DNA of 32,570 nucleotides from the NCBI RefSeq assembly GCF_947169445.1, contig NZ_CAMVPU010000042.1, positions 1-32,570 of the forward strand. Reading direction: 5' to 3'. The notes below the pieces were generated by a model. It did not search any database. It was not told the origin of the DNA and saw nothing but the letters and a program-made list of their open reading frames with translations. How positions within the stretch are numbered: the stretch's first letter is position 1; the number at the start of each line of letters is the position of its first letter. This DNA comes from an uncultured Butyrivibrio sp. (GTDB lineage Bacteria; Bacillota; Clostridia; Lachnospirales; Lachnospiraceae). Below are positions 16,153-24,027 of the stretch, one piece after another. Both the position numbers and the translations under genes were made by a program.

Positions 16153-18441
16153 ATGGTTACAACATTGGATAAAGGCTGTTATCTTGTGGATGGTACTACT
16201 ATTATTCCTGATGACGATGCCGCAGAAAGTTTACTTGGCAGCAAAGGAATAAAAGCATCCAAAGAGGATGCCAGACAGCAGACTATAGCTTACAATATTT
16301 TAAAGGCTCATAACACTTCAGGGAATATGGATAAGCTCTGTGTTAAGTTTGATAAGCTGACTTCTCATGATATCACTTATGTAGGTATCATTCAGACAGC
16401 CAGAGCCTCAGGACTTGAGAAGTTCCCTATCCCTTATGTTTTGACAAACTGTCACAACTCACTTTGTGCAGTTGGTGGAACTATTAACGAAGATGATCAC
16501 ATGTTTGGACTTACCGCTGCTCAGAAGTACGGCGGCATTTATGTTCCTCCTCATCAGGCTGTTATACATCAGTATGCAAGAGAAATGCTTGCAACAGGTG
16601 GCGGAATGATACTGGGCTCTGATTCTCATACAAGATATGGAGCTCTTGGAACAATGGCTATCGGCGAGGGCGGTCCGGAGCTTGTTAAGCAGCTTCTTGG
16701 CCAGACCTATGATGTGGATATGCCGGGAGTAGTGGCTATTTACCTGGAGGGAACACCTAAGAAGGGTGTGGGACCTCAGGACGTGGCACTTGCCATTATC
16801 GGTAAGGTCTTTGGTGACGGCTATGTTAAGAACAAGGTTATGGAATTTGTCGGCCCCGGAGTAAAGAATCTCAGCGCAGATTTCAGGATCGGTGTAGATG
16901 TAATGACTACCGAGACAACATGTCTTTCTTCTATCTGGCAGACCGATGAGACCATAAAAGAATTCTACGATATCCATGGAAGAAGCGGTGACTATAAAGA
17001 ATTAAAGCCGGGAGCTGTGGCATATTATGACGGACTTGTTAAGGTTGATCTTGATGCGCTTAATCCAATGATCGCTATGCCTTTCCATCCAAGCAATGTT
17101 TATGAAATTGCTGAAGTCAACAGAAATGCCAAAGACATACTTGCTGACGTGGAAAAGAGAGCAAAGGTAAGCTTTGGTGACAAGGTGGAATTCTCACTGC
17201 AGGATAAGGTAAGAGATGGCAAGTTCTATGTGGATCAGGGTATCATTGCAGGATGTGCAGGTGGCGGATTCGAGAATATCTGTGCAGCAGCTGATATCTT
17301 AAAGGGCAGATTTATTGGAAATGACAGATTTACATTAAGCGTATATCCTGCTTCAACACCTATTTACATGGAAGTTGTTAAAAATGGTGCAGCAGCTGCC
17401 ATACTTGAGTCTGGCGCTATTCTTAAAACTGCATTCTGCGGACCTTGCTTTGGTGCCGGAGATACACCTGCAAATAATGCTTTCAGTATCAGACATTCCA
17501 CCAGAAACTTCCCTAACCGTGAAGGTTCTAAGGTTCAGAGCGGCCAGGTTGCATCTGTTGCACTTATGGATGCAAGGTCAATTGCAGCTACAGCAGCCAA
17601 TAAGGGCGTGCTCACAGCAGCTACAGAGTTTGACGGCGAGTTTAATAAGTATAAATACTATTTTGACAGTGCAATATATAAGAACAGAGTCTTTGATTCC
17701 AAGGGAGTTGCAGATCCATCTGTTGAGCTTCAGCTTGGCCCTAACATCAAGGATTGGCCTAAGATGGTGGCACTTACAGATAACCTTCTTCTCAAGGTCG
17801 TTTCAGAGATCCATGATCCGGTAACAACAACTGATGAGCTGATCCCTTCAGGAGAGACTTCATCCTACAGATCTAACCCACTTGGTCTTGCAGAGTTTAC
17901 TCTTTCAAGAAAAGATCCTGCATATGTAGGTCTTGCCAAGGAAGTATATGCTCAGGAATTAAAGAGACGTGAAGATGCAGCATTGGAGGATATGAGTGAG
18001 GAAACTGCTGCAGCAATAAAGGCAGTAAGAGCGCAGTTTCCTGATGCTAATAACCAGAATACCGGAATCGGCTCAACTATTTTTGCCGTTAAGCCAGGTG
18101 ATGGTTCTGCAAGAGAACAGGCAGCTTCCTGTCAGAAGGTTCTTGGCGGCTGGGCTAATATTGCCAATGAATATGCTACCAAGAGATACCGTTCAAATCT
18201 GATCAACTGGGGAATGCTTCCATTTATCATCGATGGAGAGGAACTTCCATTTAAGAACAAGGACTATATCTTCATTCCGCAAATAGCAGCTGCAGTAAAA
18301 GAAAAGGCAGAAAACATTAAAGCCTATGCAGTAACGCAGGGACAACTTAAGGAGTTTAACCTTAAGCTTGGAAGCCTCACAGATGATGAGAGACAGATTA
18401 TTCTGGATGGTTGTCTTATTAACTATAACCGCGTAAAATAA
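16153..18441 (+). CDS. Aconitase-family hydratase (YbhJ-like)
   Basis: A 762-residue enzyme of the aconitase superfamily. ATG 16153 follows TAGGAGGA; an in-frame ATG at 16099 lacks a site. The [4Fe-4S] ligands are C368 (AGCAGGG), C429 and C432 (FCGPCFG), and GSDSHTRYGALGTM carries the active-site S/H region. The swivel-domain motif GDGSAREQAASCQKVLGG stands where aconitase has GSSREHAA, and YRSNLINWGMLPF follows as in aconitases. Overall order and length resemble the poorly characterised YbhJ group rather than AcnA/AcnB or LeuC/D, so citrate may not be the substrate. It is a monocistronic-looking gene with no TCA or leucine genes beside it. A TTGTCA at 16050 may belong to its promoter. Confidence 0.8.
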   Translation: MVTTLDKGCYLVDGTTIIPDDDAAESLLGSKGIKASKEDARQQTIAYNILKAHNTSGNMDKLCVKFDKLTSHDITYVGIIQTARASGLEKFPIPYVLTNCHNSLCAVGGTINEDDHMFGLTAAQKYGGIYVPPHQAVIHQYAREMLATGGGMILGSDSHTRYGALGTMAIGEGGPELVKQLLGQTYDVDMPGVVAIYLEGTPKKGVGPQDVALAIIGKVFGDGYVKNKVMEFVGPGVKNLSADFRIGVDVMTTETTCLSSIWQTDETIKEFYDIHGRSGDYKELKPGAVAYYDGLVKVDLDALNPMIAMPFHPSNVYEIAEVNRNAKDILADVEKRAKVSFGDKVEFSLQDKVRDGKFYVDQGIIAGCAGGGFENICAAADILKGRFIGNDRFTLSVYPASTPIYMEVVKNGAAAAILESGAILKTAFCGPCFGAGDTPANNAFSIRHSTRNFPNREGSKVQSGQVASVALMDARSIAATAANKGVLTAATEFDGEFNKYKYYFDSAIYKNRVFDSKGVADPSVELQLGPNIKDWPKMVALTDNLLLKVVSEIHDPVTTTDELIPSGETSSYRSNPLGLAEFTLSRKDPAYVGLAKEVYAQELKRREDAALEDMSEETAAAIKAVRAQFPDANNQNTGIGSTIFAVKPGDGSAREQAASCQKVLGGWANIANEYATKRYRSNLINWGMLPFIIDGEELPFKNKDYIFIPQIAAAVKEKAENIKAYAVTQGQLKEFNLKLGSLTDDERQIILDGCLINYNRVK

Positions 18442-18476
18442 TTGTGTAGTGCAATTAATATAAGTGGAAATAGTTT

Positions 18477-20051
18477 ATGTTCAAGCATATGAGAGGGATG
18501 AAAAAAATTATTAATGCAGCGTTAGTGCTGCTTATGGTGGGAAGCGTCGCAGGTTGCGGCGCTTCTTCTGCTGAAGAAACAGCCGGGAAGGCAGTGGGGA
18601 TAAGCGATAAGGAGTCGGCGCAGGGCCAGATGAACATTGAGATTCCGGTGCAGATTCCAGGAATTTTGGTTGACCAGAACGGCTATAATATAGAATCCGA
18701 TAAGGTTGTAATGTTTAAGGGAAAAAAGCTTCCCAAAACCTTTCAGATAATAGATATGGAGACCAATCAGGTTGTATATACCGGAGATGTGGTTAAGCCT
18801 ACTTTCGATGAGAACTCAGATTATTTCTATGCAGTAGGAAGATTCAACGAGTTGAAGAATCGTGGCCAGTATTATATATATGCTGATTATCTGGGAGAAT
18901 CCTACTCTTTTAGGATTGCAGAGGATATTTATAGCGAAGTATTTACAGAAGCCTGTAAAAAATATTATATAAACCGCTGCGGAATTGCTATTTCAGAAGG
19001 ACTTGCAGGGGATAACGGTCACAGTGCCTGTCATACCACTCCGGCTCATCTTAAAGATGACAGCAGTACTACTATTGATGTTCTTGGTGGATGGCATATG
19101 GATGACAAGGCTGACAGGGATACTCTTTTAGGCAGCAGGATTGTTGAAAATCTTTTGCTATCCTATGAAATGGACAAGGCAGCATTTGGAGATGACCTTG
19201 GAATTCCGGAAAGTGGTAATAACATTCCGGACATCCTTGATGAGGCCAAGTATGAGGTAGATTGGCTTTTGAAGATGCAGGATCCCAAGACCGGAGGAGT
19301 GTTTGGCGCAGCATTGACAGAGAATTCCGGGATGGCCGATGTTTTTGCTGCACCGGTAGAATTAACTGCAGTTTCGATGGAGGCTACTATAAGTTTTGCA
19401 GCAGCTCTGGCGAGATTCAGCTTTTTTTACCAGCAGTATGATCCTGAATATGCCACATCAATAATAAGGGCTGCGGACAGGGCATGGGAGTGTTATCTGA
19501 ATAATCAGAGGGCCAGTTCGAATACAGCATCCTTTAAGGCGGCGGCACAGTTATACAGAGCCACAGGTAATGAGAAATACGAAGCGGTTTTGAAGGAATA
19601 TTTTGGAAGGACAGATTTTGAAACGCTTTTTAATACTGATGAGAACATTCTTCTTGGAGCGGTAACCTACCTTTCCACTAATCAGCACGTGGATAAAGAC
19701 ATTTGCTCGGAACTGATCAAATATCTCATGACAAAATCTGAATTGATAGCCAAGGAAGCGTCAGATAGCAGGTACCTTACCTCTGTTATCGTCGTGGATG
19801 GTGATTTTTCGCAGTTTTTGGATGATATACGTTGTCTTACGATAACGAATCATATAATTTATAATCACGAATATACTACTATAATAGAAAATCATTTGCA
19901 TTATCTGATGGGAATGAATCCGGAGGCCATGAATTATCTGACTTCCGGCACGGAGAGAACCTATCTGGATAGTAAGGATAAGAACAATATCATGAATAAT
20001 CCGCATAGCGATTCCATAATAGTCTTTATGCTATCGGGGCTTAAGAAATAA
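18477..20051 (+). CDS. Lipoprotein with GH9 (cellulase-like) fold lacking catalytic residues
   Basis: A 524-residue lipoprotein: signal peptide and lipobox SVAGC (C27), an Ig-like CelD_N domain (about 57-148; VDQNGYNIESDKVVMF is typical), then an (alpha/alpha)6 barrel of the GH9 type. Conserved barrel stretches remain, such as GNNIPDILDEAKYEVDWLLKMQD (248-270) and the STEATADFAAALA-like segment (300-313). The catalytic positions do not: GH9 GGWHDAGDYG is here GGWHMDDKAD (204-213), with both catalytic aspartates replaced, and the C-terminal region ending NPHSDSIIVFML lacks the acid NE motif. The barrel is also shorter than usual. It probably binds rather than cuts a beta-glucan, or has another role. 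The frame is intact, so it is not a pseudogene. Confidence 0.78.
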   Translation: MFKHMRGMKKIINAALVLLMVGSVAGCGASSAEETAGKAVGISDKESAQGQMNIEIPVQIPGILVDQNGYNIESDKVVMFKGKKLPKTFQIIDMETNQVVYTGDVVKPTFDENSDYFYAVGRFNELKNRGQYYIYADYLGESYSFRIAEDIYSEVFTEACKKYYINRCGIAISEGLAGDNGHSACHTTPAHLKDDSSTTIDVLGGWHMDDKADRDTLLGSRIVENLLLSYEMDKAAFGDDLGIPESGNNIPDILDEAKYEVDWLLKMQDPKTGGVFGAALTENSGMADVFAAPVELTAVSMEATISFAAALARFSFFYQQYDPEYATSIIRAADRAWECYLNNQRASSNTASFKAAAQLYRATGNEKYEAVLKEYFGRTDFETLFNTDENILLGAVTYLSTNQHVDKDICSELIKYLMTKSELIAKEASDSRYLTSVIVVDGDFSQFLDDIRCLTITNHIIYNHEYTTIIENHLHYLMGMNPEAMNYLTSGTERTYLDSKDKNNIMNNPHSDSIIVFMLSGLKK

Positions 20052-20092
20052 CTACTTAGCAGTTTTTCCCCAATATATGCCAAGAATGGAAT

Positions 20093-20121
20093 TTGCATGT
20101 GAATTAAGCTAGTGATAATAT
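20093..20121 (+). promoter_or_regulatory. Probable promoter of the hydrolase / Mur ligase / ATP-grasp unit
   Basis: TTGCAT (20093-20098), 17 bases, then TAATAT (20116-20121); an overlapping GATAAT (20114-20119) is an alternative -10. Initiation would fall around 20126-20129, directly at the ATG at 20131, implying a leaderless or nearly leaderless message. Confidence 0.4.
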
Positions 20122-20130
20122 GAATGGGTC

Positions 20131-20919
20131 ATGAATACAATAATAAATGGACTAAATATTAATTACATAGACGAAGGACAGGGATCGCTTCTGGTTATGC
20201 TGCATGGGTGGGGCTCTAATATTGATCTTTTTGCAGGCGTGATCTCTTTTGCCAAAAGTAAATATCACGTTGTGGCTATGGATATGCCGGGCTTTGGAAA
20301 AAGTGATGAGCCTAAAGAGCCTATGAATGTTGATGCCTATGTGGATTTTGTCATCGCATTTTTGAATCAGCTCTATCCTGAGGAAAAAGAAGTCATTCTG
20401 CTGGGACACTCTATGGGCGGCAGAATCATCATTAAGCTTGCCTCCGGAATTAATCAGGGAAGGATCAAGGTGAATTTTTCAATTCCCAAGATCATCCTGA
20501 CGGATTCAGCAGGAGTTTTGCCTGTAAGGACCAAGGCTCAGAACAGCAGGACAAAGAGATATAAATTTTACAAGAACCTTATTACAAAGACCGGACTTGT
20601 AAAGATATACCCTGCGGCTTTGGATAAACTGCAAAAGAAATTCGGAAGCGCCGATTATGCTGCAGCATCTCCGGTAATGCGTAAATCCCTTGTTATGAAC
20701 GTCAATGAGGACCTTGTTCCGTATATGCCATATGTAACTGCGCCAACACTCCTTATCTGGGGTGACAAGGATACTGCAACACCGCTATCTGACGGGCAGA
20801 CAATGGAAAAGCTTATGCCCGAGGCTGGACTTGCGGTGATAAATGGAGCGGGACATTATACGTTCCTGGATAATCCGATTTTATATAACAGAATTTTGGG
20901 AAGCTTTTTGGGAATATAG
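20131..20919 (+). CDS. Alpha/beta hydrolase, first gene of a cell-wall-like ligase cluster
   Basis: A 262-residue cytosolic hydrolase. The oxyanion stretch LHGWGSN is near residue 25, the nucleophile is S94 in GHSMGG, and D214 (WGDKDTATPL) and H242 (GAGHYTFLD) complete the catalytic triad, so it should be active on an ester, thioester or amide. No signal peptide is present. The start has no recognisable ribosome site, and the predicted promoter lies just ahead of it. Its stop is twelve bases before the start of the membrane Mur ligase, followed by a D-Ala-D-Ala ligase homologue, so the three are one transcription unit. A role in trimming or releasing the product of the two ligases is inference. 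Confidence 0.8.
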   Translation: MNTIINGLNINYIDEGQGSLLVMLHGWGSNIDLFAGVISFAKSKYHVVAMDMPGFGKSDEPKEPMNVDAYVDFVIAFLNQLYPEEKEVILLGHSMGGRIIIKLASGINQGRIKVNFSIPKIILTDSAGVLPVRTKAQNSRTKRYKFYKNLITKTGLVKIYPAALDKLQKKFGSADYAAASPVMRKSLVMNVNEDLVPYMPYVTAPTLLIWGDKDTATPLSDGQTMEKLMPEAGLAVINGAGHYTFLDNPILYNRILGSFLGI

Positions 20920-20931
20920 TTGGAGAGTCAT

Positions 20932-22560
20932 ATGTCAATTTTTACTATTATGATAAAAATCTTGGGAATAGCTGCATTCAGCGTGTTGGGACTTAGGTAT
21001 TATACCCATATGCTGCAGCTTTCCAGTTATCAGTTTCAGGGATATTTCAGATTCTTGGGTTCCATCCAGAGCAAGTTTGGCTTGCATGTAGGAGCAGCGT
21101 GTTCACTTTTGCTGGCACCAATATTCTTGGCAAATGAATATTTTATGCTGTACATGATCTTTGATATCCTGACAATTGTGTTTATAGTGCTTATCGCGCT
21201 TATGTATCTTCCTAAGCCTGCGAAAAAGAAATTTGTCGTAACTGCAAGAGTAAAGAGGCTCTTTATCACAGATGGGATTCTGATCCTTATTATGGCGATT
21301 GCGTCGCTGGCTCTTTACCTTGGAAATTCAAAGGGAATCATAGGTGTTTTAGTGATCTGGGCAGTTTATATTGGTCTTTTCCCACTGTTCACAGCACTTA
21401 CCAATCTGATCAATAAGCCGGTTGAGAACAGAATCAATCAGTATTATATAGATGATGCAAAAAGGCTCCTTACCGAGCATCCGGGGCTGCGAATTATCGG
21501 CATTACTGGAAGCTTCGGAAAAACAAGCGTTAAATACTACCTGACCACTCTTTTATCTGAGGGGTTCAGCGTATTGATGACACCTGAGAGCTATAACACT
21601 CCAATGGGAATTGTCAGAACCATAAGGGAGCATTTAAAGCCTACTCACGAGATATTTGTGTGTGAGATGGGCGCAAGACATCTTCACGATATAAAAGAGA
21701 TCACGGATATTGTTCATCCGGATGATGGAATCCTTACATCTATCGGCCATCAGCATCTGGAGACTTTCCACTCTCTTGAGAATATTGTCAGTACCAAGTA
21801 TGAGCTTCTCGATGCAGTCGATGAGAAGATGAAAAAAGATGGAAATGCCAAGGCCGGACAGCATCTTAAGTTTGTAAACGGCGATAACGAGATCATTCGT
21901 GAGAATATGAAGTATCAGGATGCCATTACCTATGGTCTTTCTGAGGGATGTGCTTATAGGGCAGTAGACGTTAAGGTATCAGGAAATGGAACAACTTTTT
22001 CTGTTACAGCACCAAATGGCGAAAGTGCAGAATTTAGCACCAAGCTTGTGGGAAAGCATAATGTTGAGAATATCGTAGGCGCAATTGCAGTTGCCAACAG
22101 CTTTGGTATTCCTATGAACAAGCTAAAGATGGCGGTACGCAGGCTGGCATCGGTTCCTCACAGGCTGGAGCTGACCAAGCATGGAAATGTGTCAATTCTG
22201 GATGATGCCTATAATTCAAATCCTAACGGCGCGAAGGTGGCACTTGAGACTTTAAGTCTCTTTGAGGGCAATGTTAAGGTTCTGGTAACACCGGGAATGG
22301 TGGAACTTGGAGCAAAAGAGGATGAGTATAATGCAGAGTTTGGAAGACAGGCAGCAGCTGTCTGTGATTACATCATCCTTGTGGGTGAAAAGCAGACCCA
22401 CGCTATTAAGCAGGGCGCTCTTGAGGCAGGCTTTGATCCTGAGAGACTTTTTGTAAAGAACTCTTTTAACGAAGCTTCACAGCTTATGTATGAACTGGAT
22501 GCCGGCAGAGAGAAAGCTATTTTGCTGGAAAATGATCTTCCCGATAATTACGCGGGATGA
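20932..22560 (+). CDS. Membrane-anchored MurF-like Mur ligase
   Basis: A 542-residue protein combining about five N-terminal transmembrane helices (roughly 4-22, 54-68, 72-92, 111-130, 135-158) with the catalytic and C-terminal domains of a Mur ligase. The ATP loop is GITGSFGKTS (190-199); MurF-like stretches follow: ESYNTPMGIVRTI, CEMGARHLHDIKEI, ILTSIGHQHLETF, the K in STKYEL, and DDAYNSNPNGAK. The usual MurF N-terminal UDP-binding domain is missing and replaced by the membrane part, so the acceptor may be lipid-linked or otherwise membrane-borne. ATG 20932 is preceded by GGAG; an in-frame TTG at 20920 is less likely. Translation continues with the Ddl homologue 28 bases on. Confidence 0.85.
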   Translation: MSIFTIMIKILGIAAFSVLGLRYYTHMLQLSSYQFQGYFRFLGSIQSKFGLHVGAACSLLLAPIFLANEYFMLYMIFDILTIVFIVLIALMYLPKPAKKKFVVTARVKRLFITDGILILIMAIASLALYLGNSKGIIGVLVIWAVYIGLFPLFTALTNLINKPVENRINQYYIDDAKRLLTEHPGLRIIGITGSFGKTSVKYYLTTLLSEGFSVLMTPESYNTPMGIVRTIREHLKPTHEIFVCEMGARHLHDIKEITDIVHPDDGILTSIGHQHLETFHSLENIVSTKYELLDAVDEKMKKDGNAKAGQHLKFVNGDNEIIRENMKYQDAITYGLSEGCAYRAVDVKVSGNGTTFSVTAPNGESAEFSTKLVGKHNVENIVGAIAVANSFGIPMNKLKMAVRRLASVPHRLELTKHGNVSILDDAYNSNPNGAKVALETLSLFEGNVKVLVTPGMVELGAKEDEYNAEFGRQAAAVCDYIILVGEKQTHAIKQGALEAGFDPERLFVKNSFNEASQLMYELDAGREKAILLENDLPDNYAG

Positions 22561-22588
22561 CACAGATAAATGGAAGGAAGTGTTTATT

Positions 22589-23791
22589 TTGAAACTTAGA
22601 TTGGCAGTTTTATTTGGTGGAAAGAGTACAGAGCATGAGATATCTATCATCTCGGCTATACAGGCGATTGGACATATCAACAGGGAAAAATATGAGGTTA
22701 TTCCAGTTTATATGACCAAGAACAATGATTATTATGTTGGCGAATATGTTGATAAGATCGAAGAGTACACACATATTCCGGAGCTTATCAAAAAGAGCAC
22801 TCAGGTAATCTGGGTTAAGGACGGCGATAAGGTTTCTCTTATGAGATATCCTATGAAAAAGTTTGGCAATAATGTTATTGCACAGGTTGATATCGCATTT
22901 CCTATCGTTCATGGAACAAATGTTGAGGATGGAACTCTGCAGGGATTTTTGGCTACACTGGGACTTCCGGTTGTGGGGTGCGATGTTCTTTCATCAGCTG
23001 TTGGTATGAATAAATATGTGATGAAGACTGTTCTTAAGGATAATGATATCCCAGTTCTTGACTGCAAGTGCTATTCCTGGAAGGACTATGAAGATGTGGA
23101 TGGACTTGTAGAGAAAATTGAGAAGGCATTTAGTTATCCTGTTATCATTAAGCCTCTTAACCTTGGTTCAAGTATTGGTATCAAAAAGGCTAATGACAGA
23201 GAGAACTTGTTGGAAGCTCTTGAGCTTGGCTTTGAATTTTCAAAGAAGATTTTGGTCGAGCCTGCTATTTCAGATCTTAAGGAAATCAACTGCTCAGTTC
23301 TTGGTGACTATGAAAATGCCAAAGCTTCAGAGTGCGAAGAGCCTGTTAACTCCGATGACATCTTAAGTTTTGAGGATAAATATATCGGAGGCGCAAAAGG
23401 TGGTGCTAAGGGAGCTAAGACTGGCGGAAGCAAGGGAATGGCTTCTCTTAAGAGAAAGATTCCTGCAGAGATCAGTGCAGAGCGCAGAGAAGAGATCAGA
23501 GATATGGCTGTCAGAGCATTTAAGTGTCTTGGATGTTCTGGTGTGTCCAGAATCGATTTCATGATAGATAAGAAGACAGATAAGGTTTATCTTAACGAGA
23601 TCAATACTATTCCGGGATCACTTTCTTTCTATCTTTGGGAGCCGCTTGGAGTGAAGTATTCAGAGCTTTTGGATGAGATGATCGAGCTGGCACTGAAGGC
23701 AGACAGAGAGAGCCACAAAGTTGTTTATTCCTTCGAGACCAATGTCCTTGAGGGCGTACATCTTGGTGGTGCAAAGGGTGCAAAATCCTGA
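22589..23791 (+). CDS. D-Ala-D-Ala ligase-type ATP-grasp enzyme with GGAKG insert
   Basis: A 400-residue Ddl-family enzyme; Ddl is usually 300-370. I start it at TTG 22589, eleven bases after GGAAGG, giving MKLRLAVLFGGKSTEHEISI, the family start; GTG 22580 is too close to that site. Visible are VHGTNVEDGTLQGFL, KPLNLGSSIGI (ATP loop), the KY pair before the active-site loop, and NEINTIPGS. Unusually, a 17-residue Gly/Ala/Lys repeat (267-283, GGAKGGAKGAKTGGSKG) sits in the omega loop, and the last eight residues repeat it (GGAKGAKS). With the membrane Mur ligase upstream it may build and transfer a dipeptide outside the main murein route, or be the cell's main ddl. Which one holds cannot be decided here. 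Confidence 0.85.
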   Translation: MKLRLAVLFGGKSTEHEISIISAIQAIGHINREKYEVIPVYMTKNNDYYVGEYVDKIEEYTHIPELIKKSTQVIWVKDGDKVSLMRYPMKKFGNNVIAQVDIAFPIVHGTNVEDGTLQGFLATLGLPVVGCDVLSSAVGMNKYVMKTVLKDNDIPVLDCKCYSWKDYEDVDGLVEKIEKAFSYPVIIKPLNLGSSIGIKKANDRENLLEALELGFEFSKKILVEPAISDLKEINCSVLGDYENAKASECEEPVNSDDILSFEDKYIGGAKGGAKGAKTGGSKGMASLKRKIPAEISAERREEIRDMAVRAFKCLGCSGVSRIDFMIDKKTDKVYLNEINTIPGSLSFYLWEPLGVKYSELLDEMIELALKADRESHKVVYSFETNVLEGVHLGGAKGAKS

Positions 23792-23812
23792 AAATAAGGA
23801 CGCTAATCCTTG

Positions 23813-23987
23813 GAAGTATCCATATTTCCGCTCGCGTTTCCTCGTTGTAATTCATGGACTAAAAATAGAAAGACCTATTCCTACGGTTTAAAATTAGGTA
23901 AACCGTAAACAGGAATAGGTCTTTTTATTTTCATTCTCATGAATTATCTGCCTCGTGCAAATGACTCGCGGAAATATGGATATCTTC
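23813..23987. repeat. Long imperfect inverted repeat enclosing a terminator
   Basis: The outer arms, 23813-23831 and 23968-23987, are complementary with a perfect 14-bp core (ATCCATATTTCCGC with GCGGAAATATGGAT). A second pair, AATTCATG (23849) and CATGAATT (23938), is nested inside, and the terminator stem lies in the centre. The region can form one ~170-base cruciform or RNA hairpin between the convergent ddl-like and plsC genes. No coding content was seen. Confidence 0.65.
23869..23925. terminator. Strong bidirectional terminator between convergent genes
   Basis: A 14-bp stem, AAAGACCTATTCCT (23869-23882) with AGGAATAGGTCTTT (23911-23924), carries an inner 8-bp stem, ACGGTTTA with TAAACCGT, around an eight-base loop. 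T-runs follow on both strands, so it can end transcripts from the ATP-grasp gene and from plsC. Confidence 0.92.
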
Positions 23988-24027
23988 ATGGATTGTCTGT
24001 ACTTCATATTCATGTGGTTTTGTACGT

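Noticed and set aside
22490..22588. Longer N-terminus for the Ddl-type ligase overlapping the Mur ligase gene
   Set aside because: The extra residues are a shadow of the Mur ligase frame, and the strong GGAAGG site points to TTG 22589.
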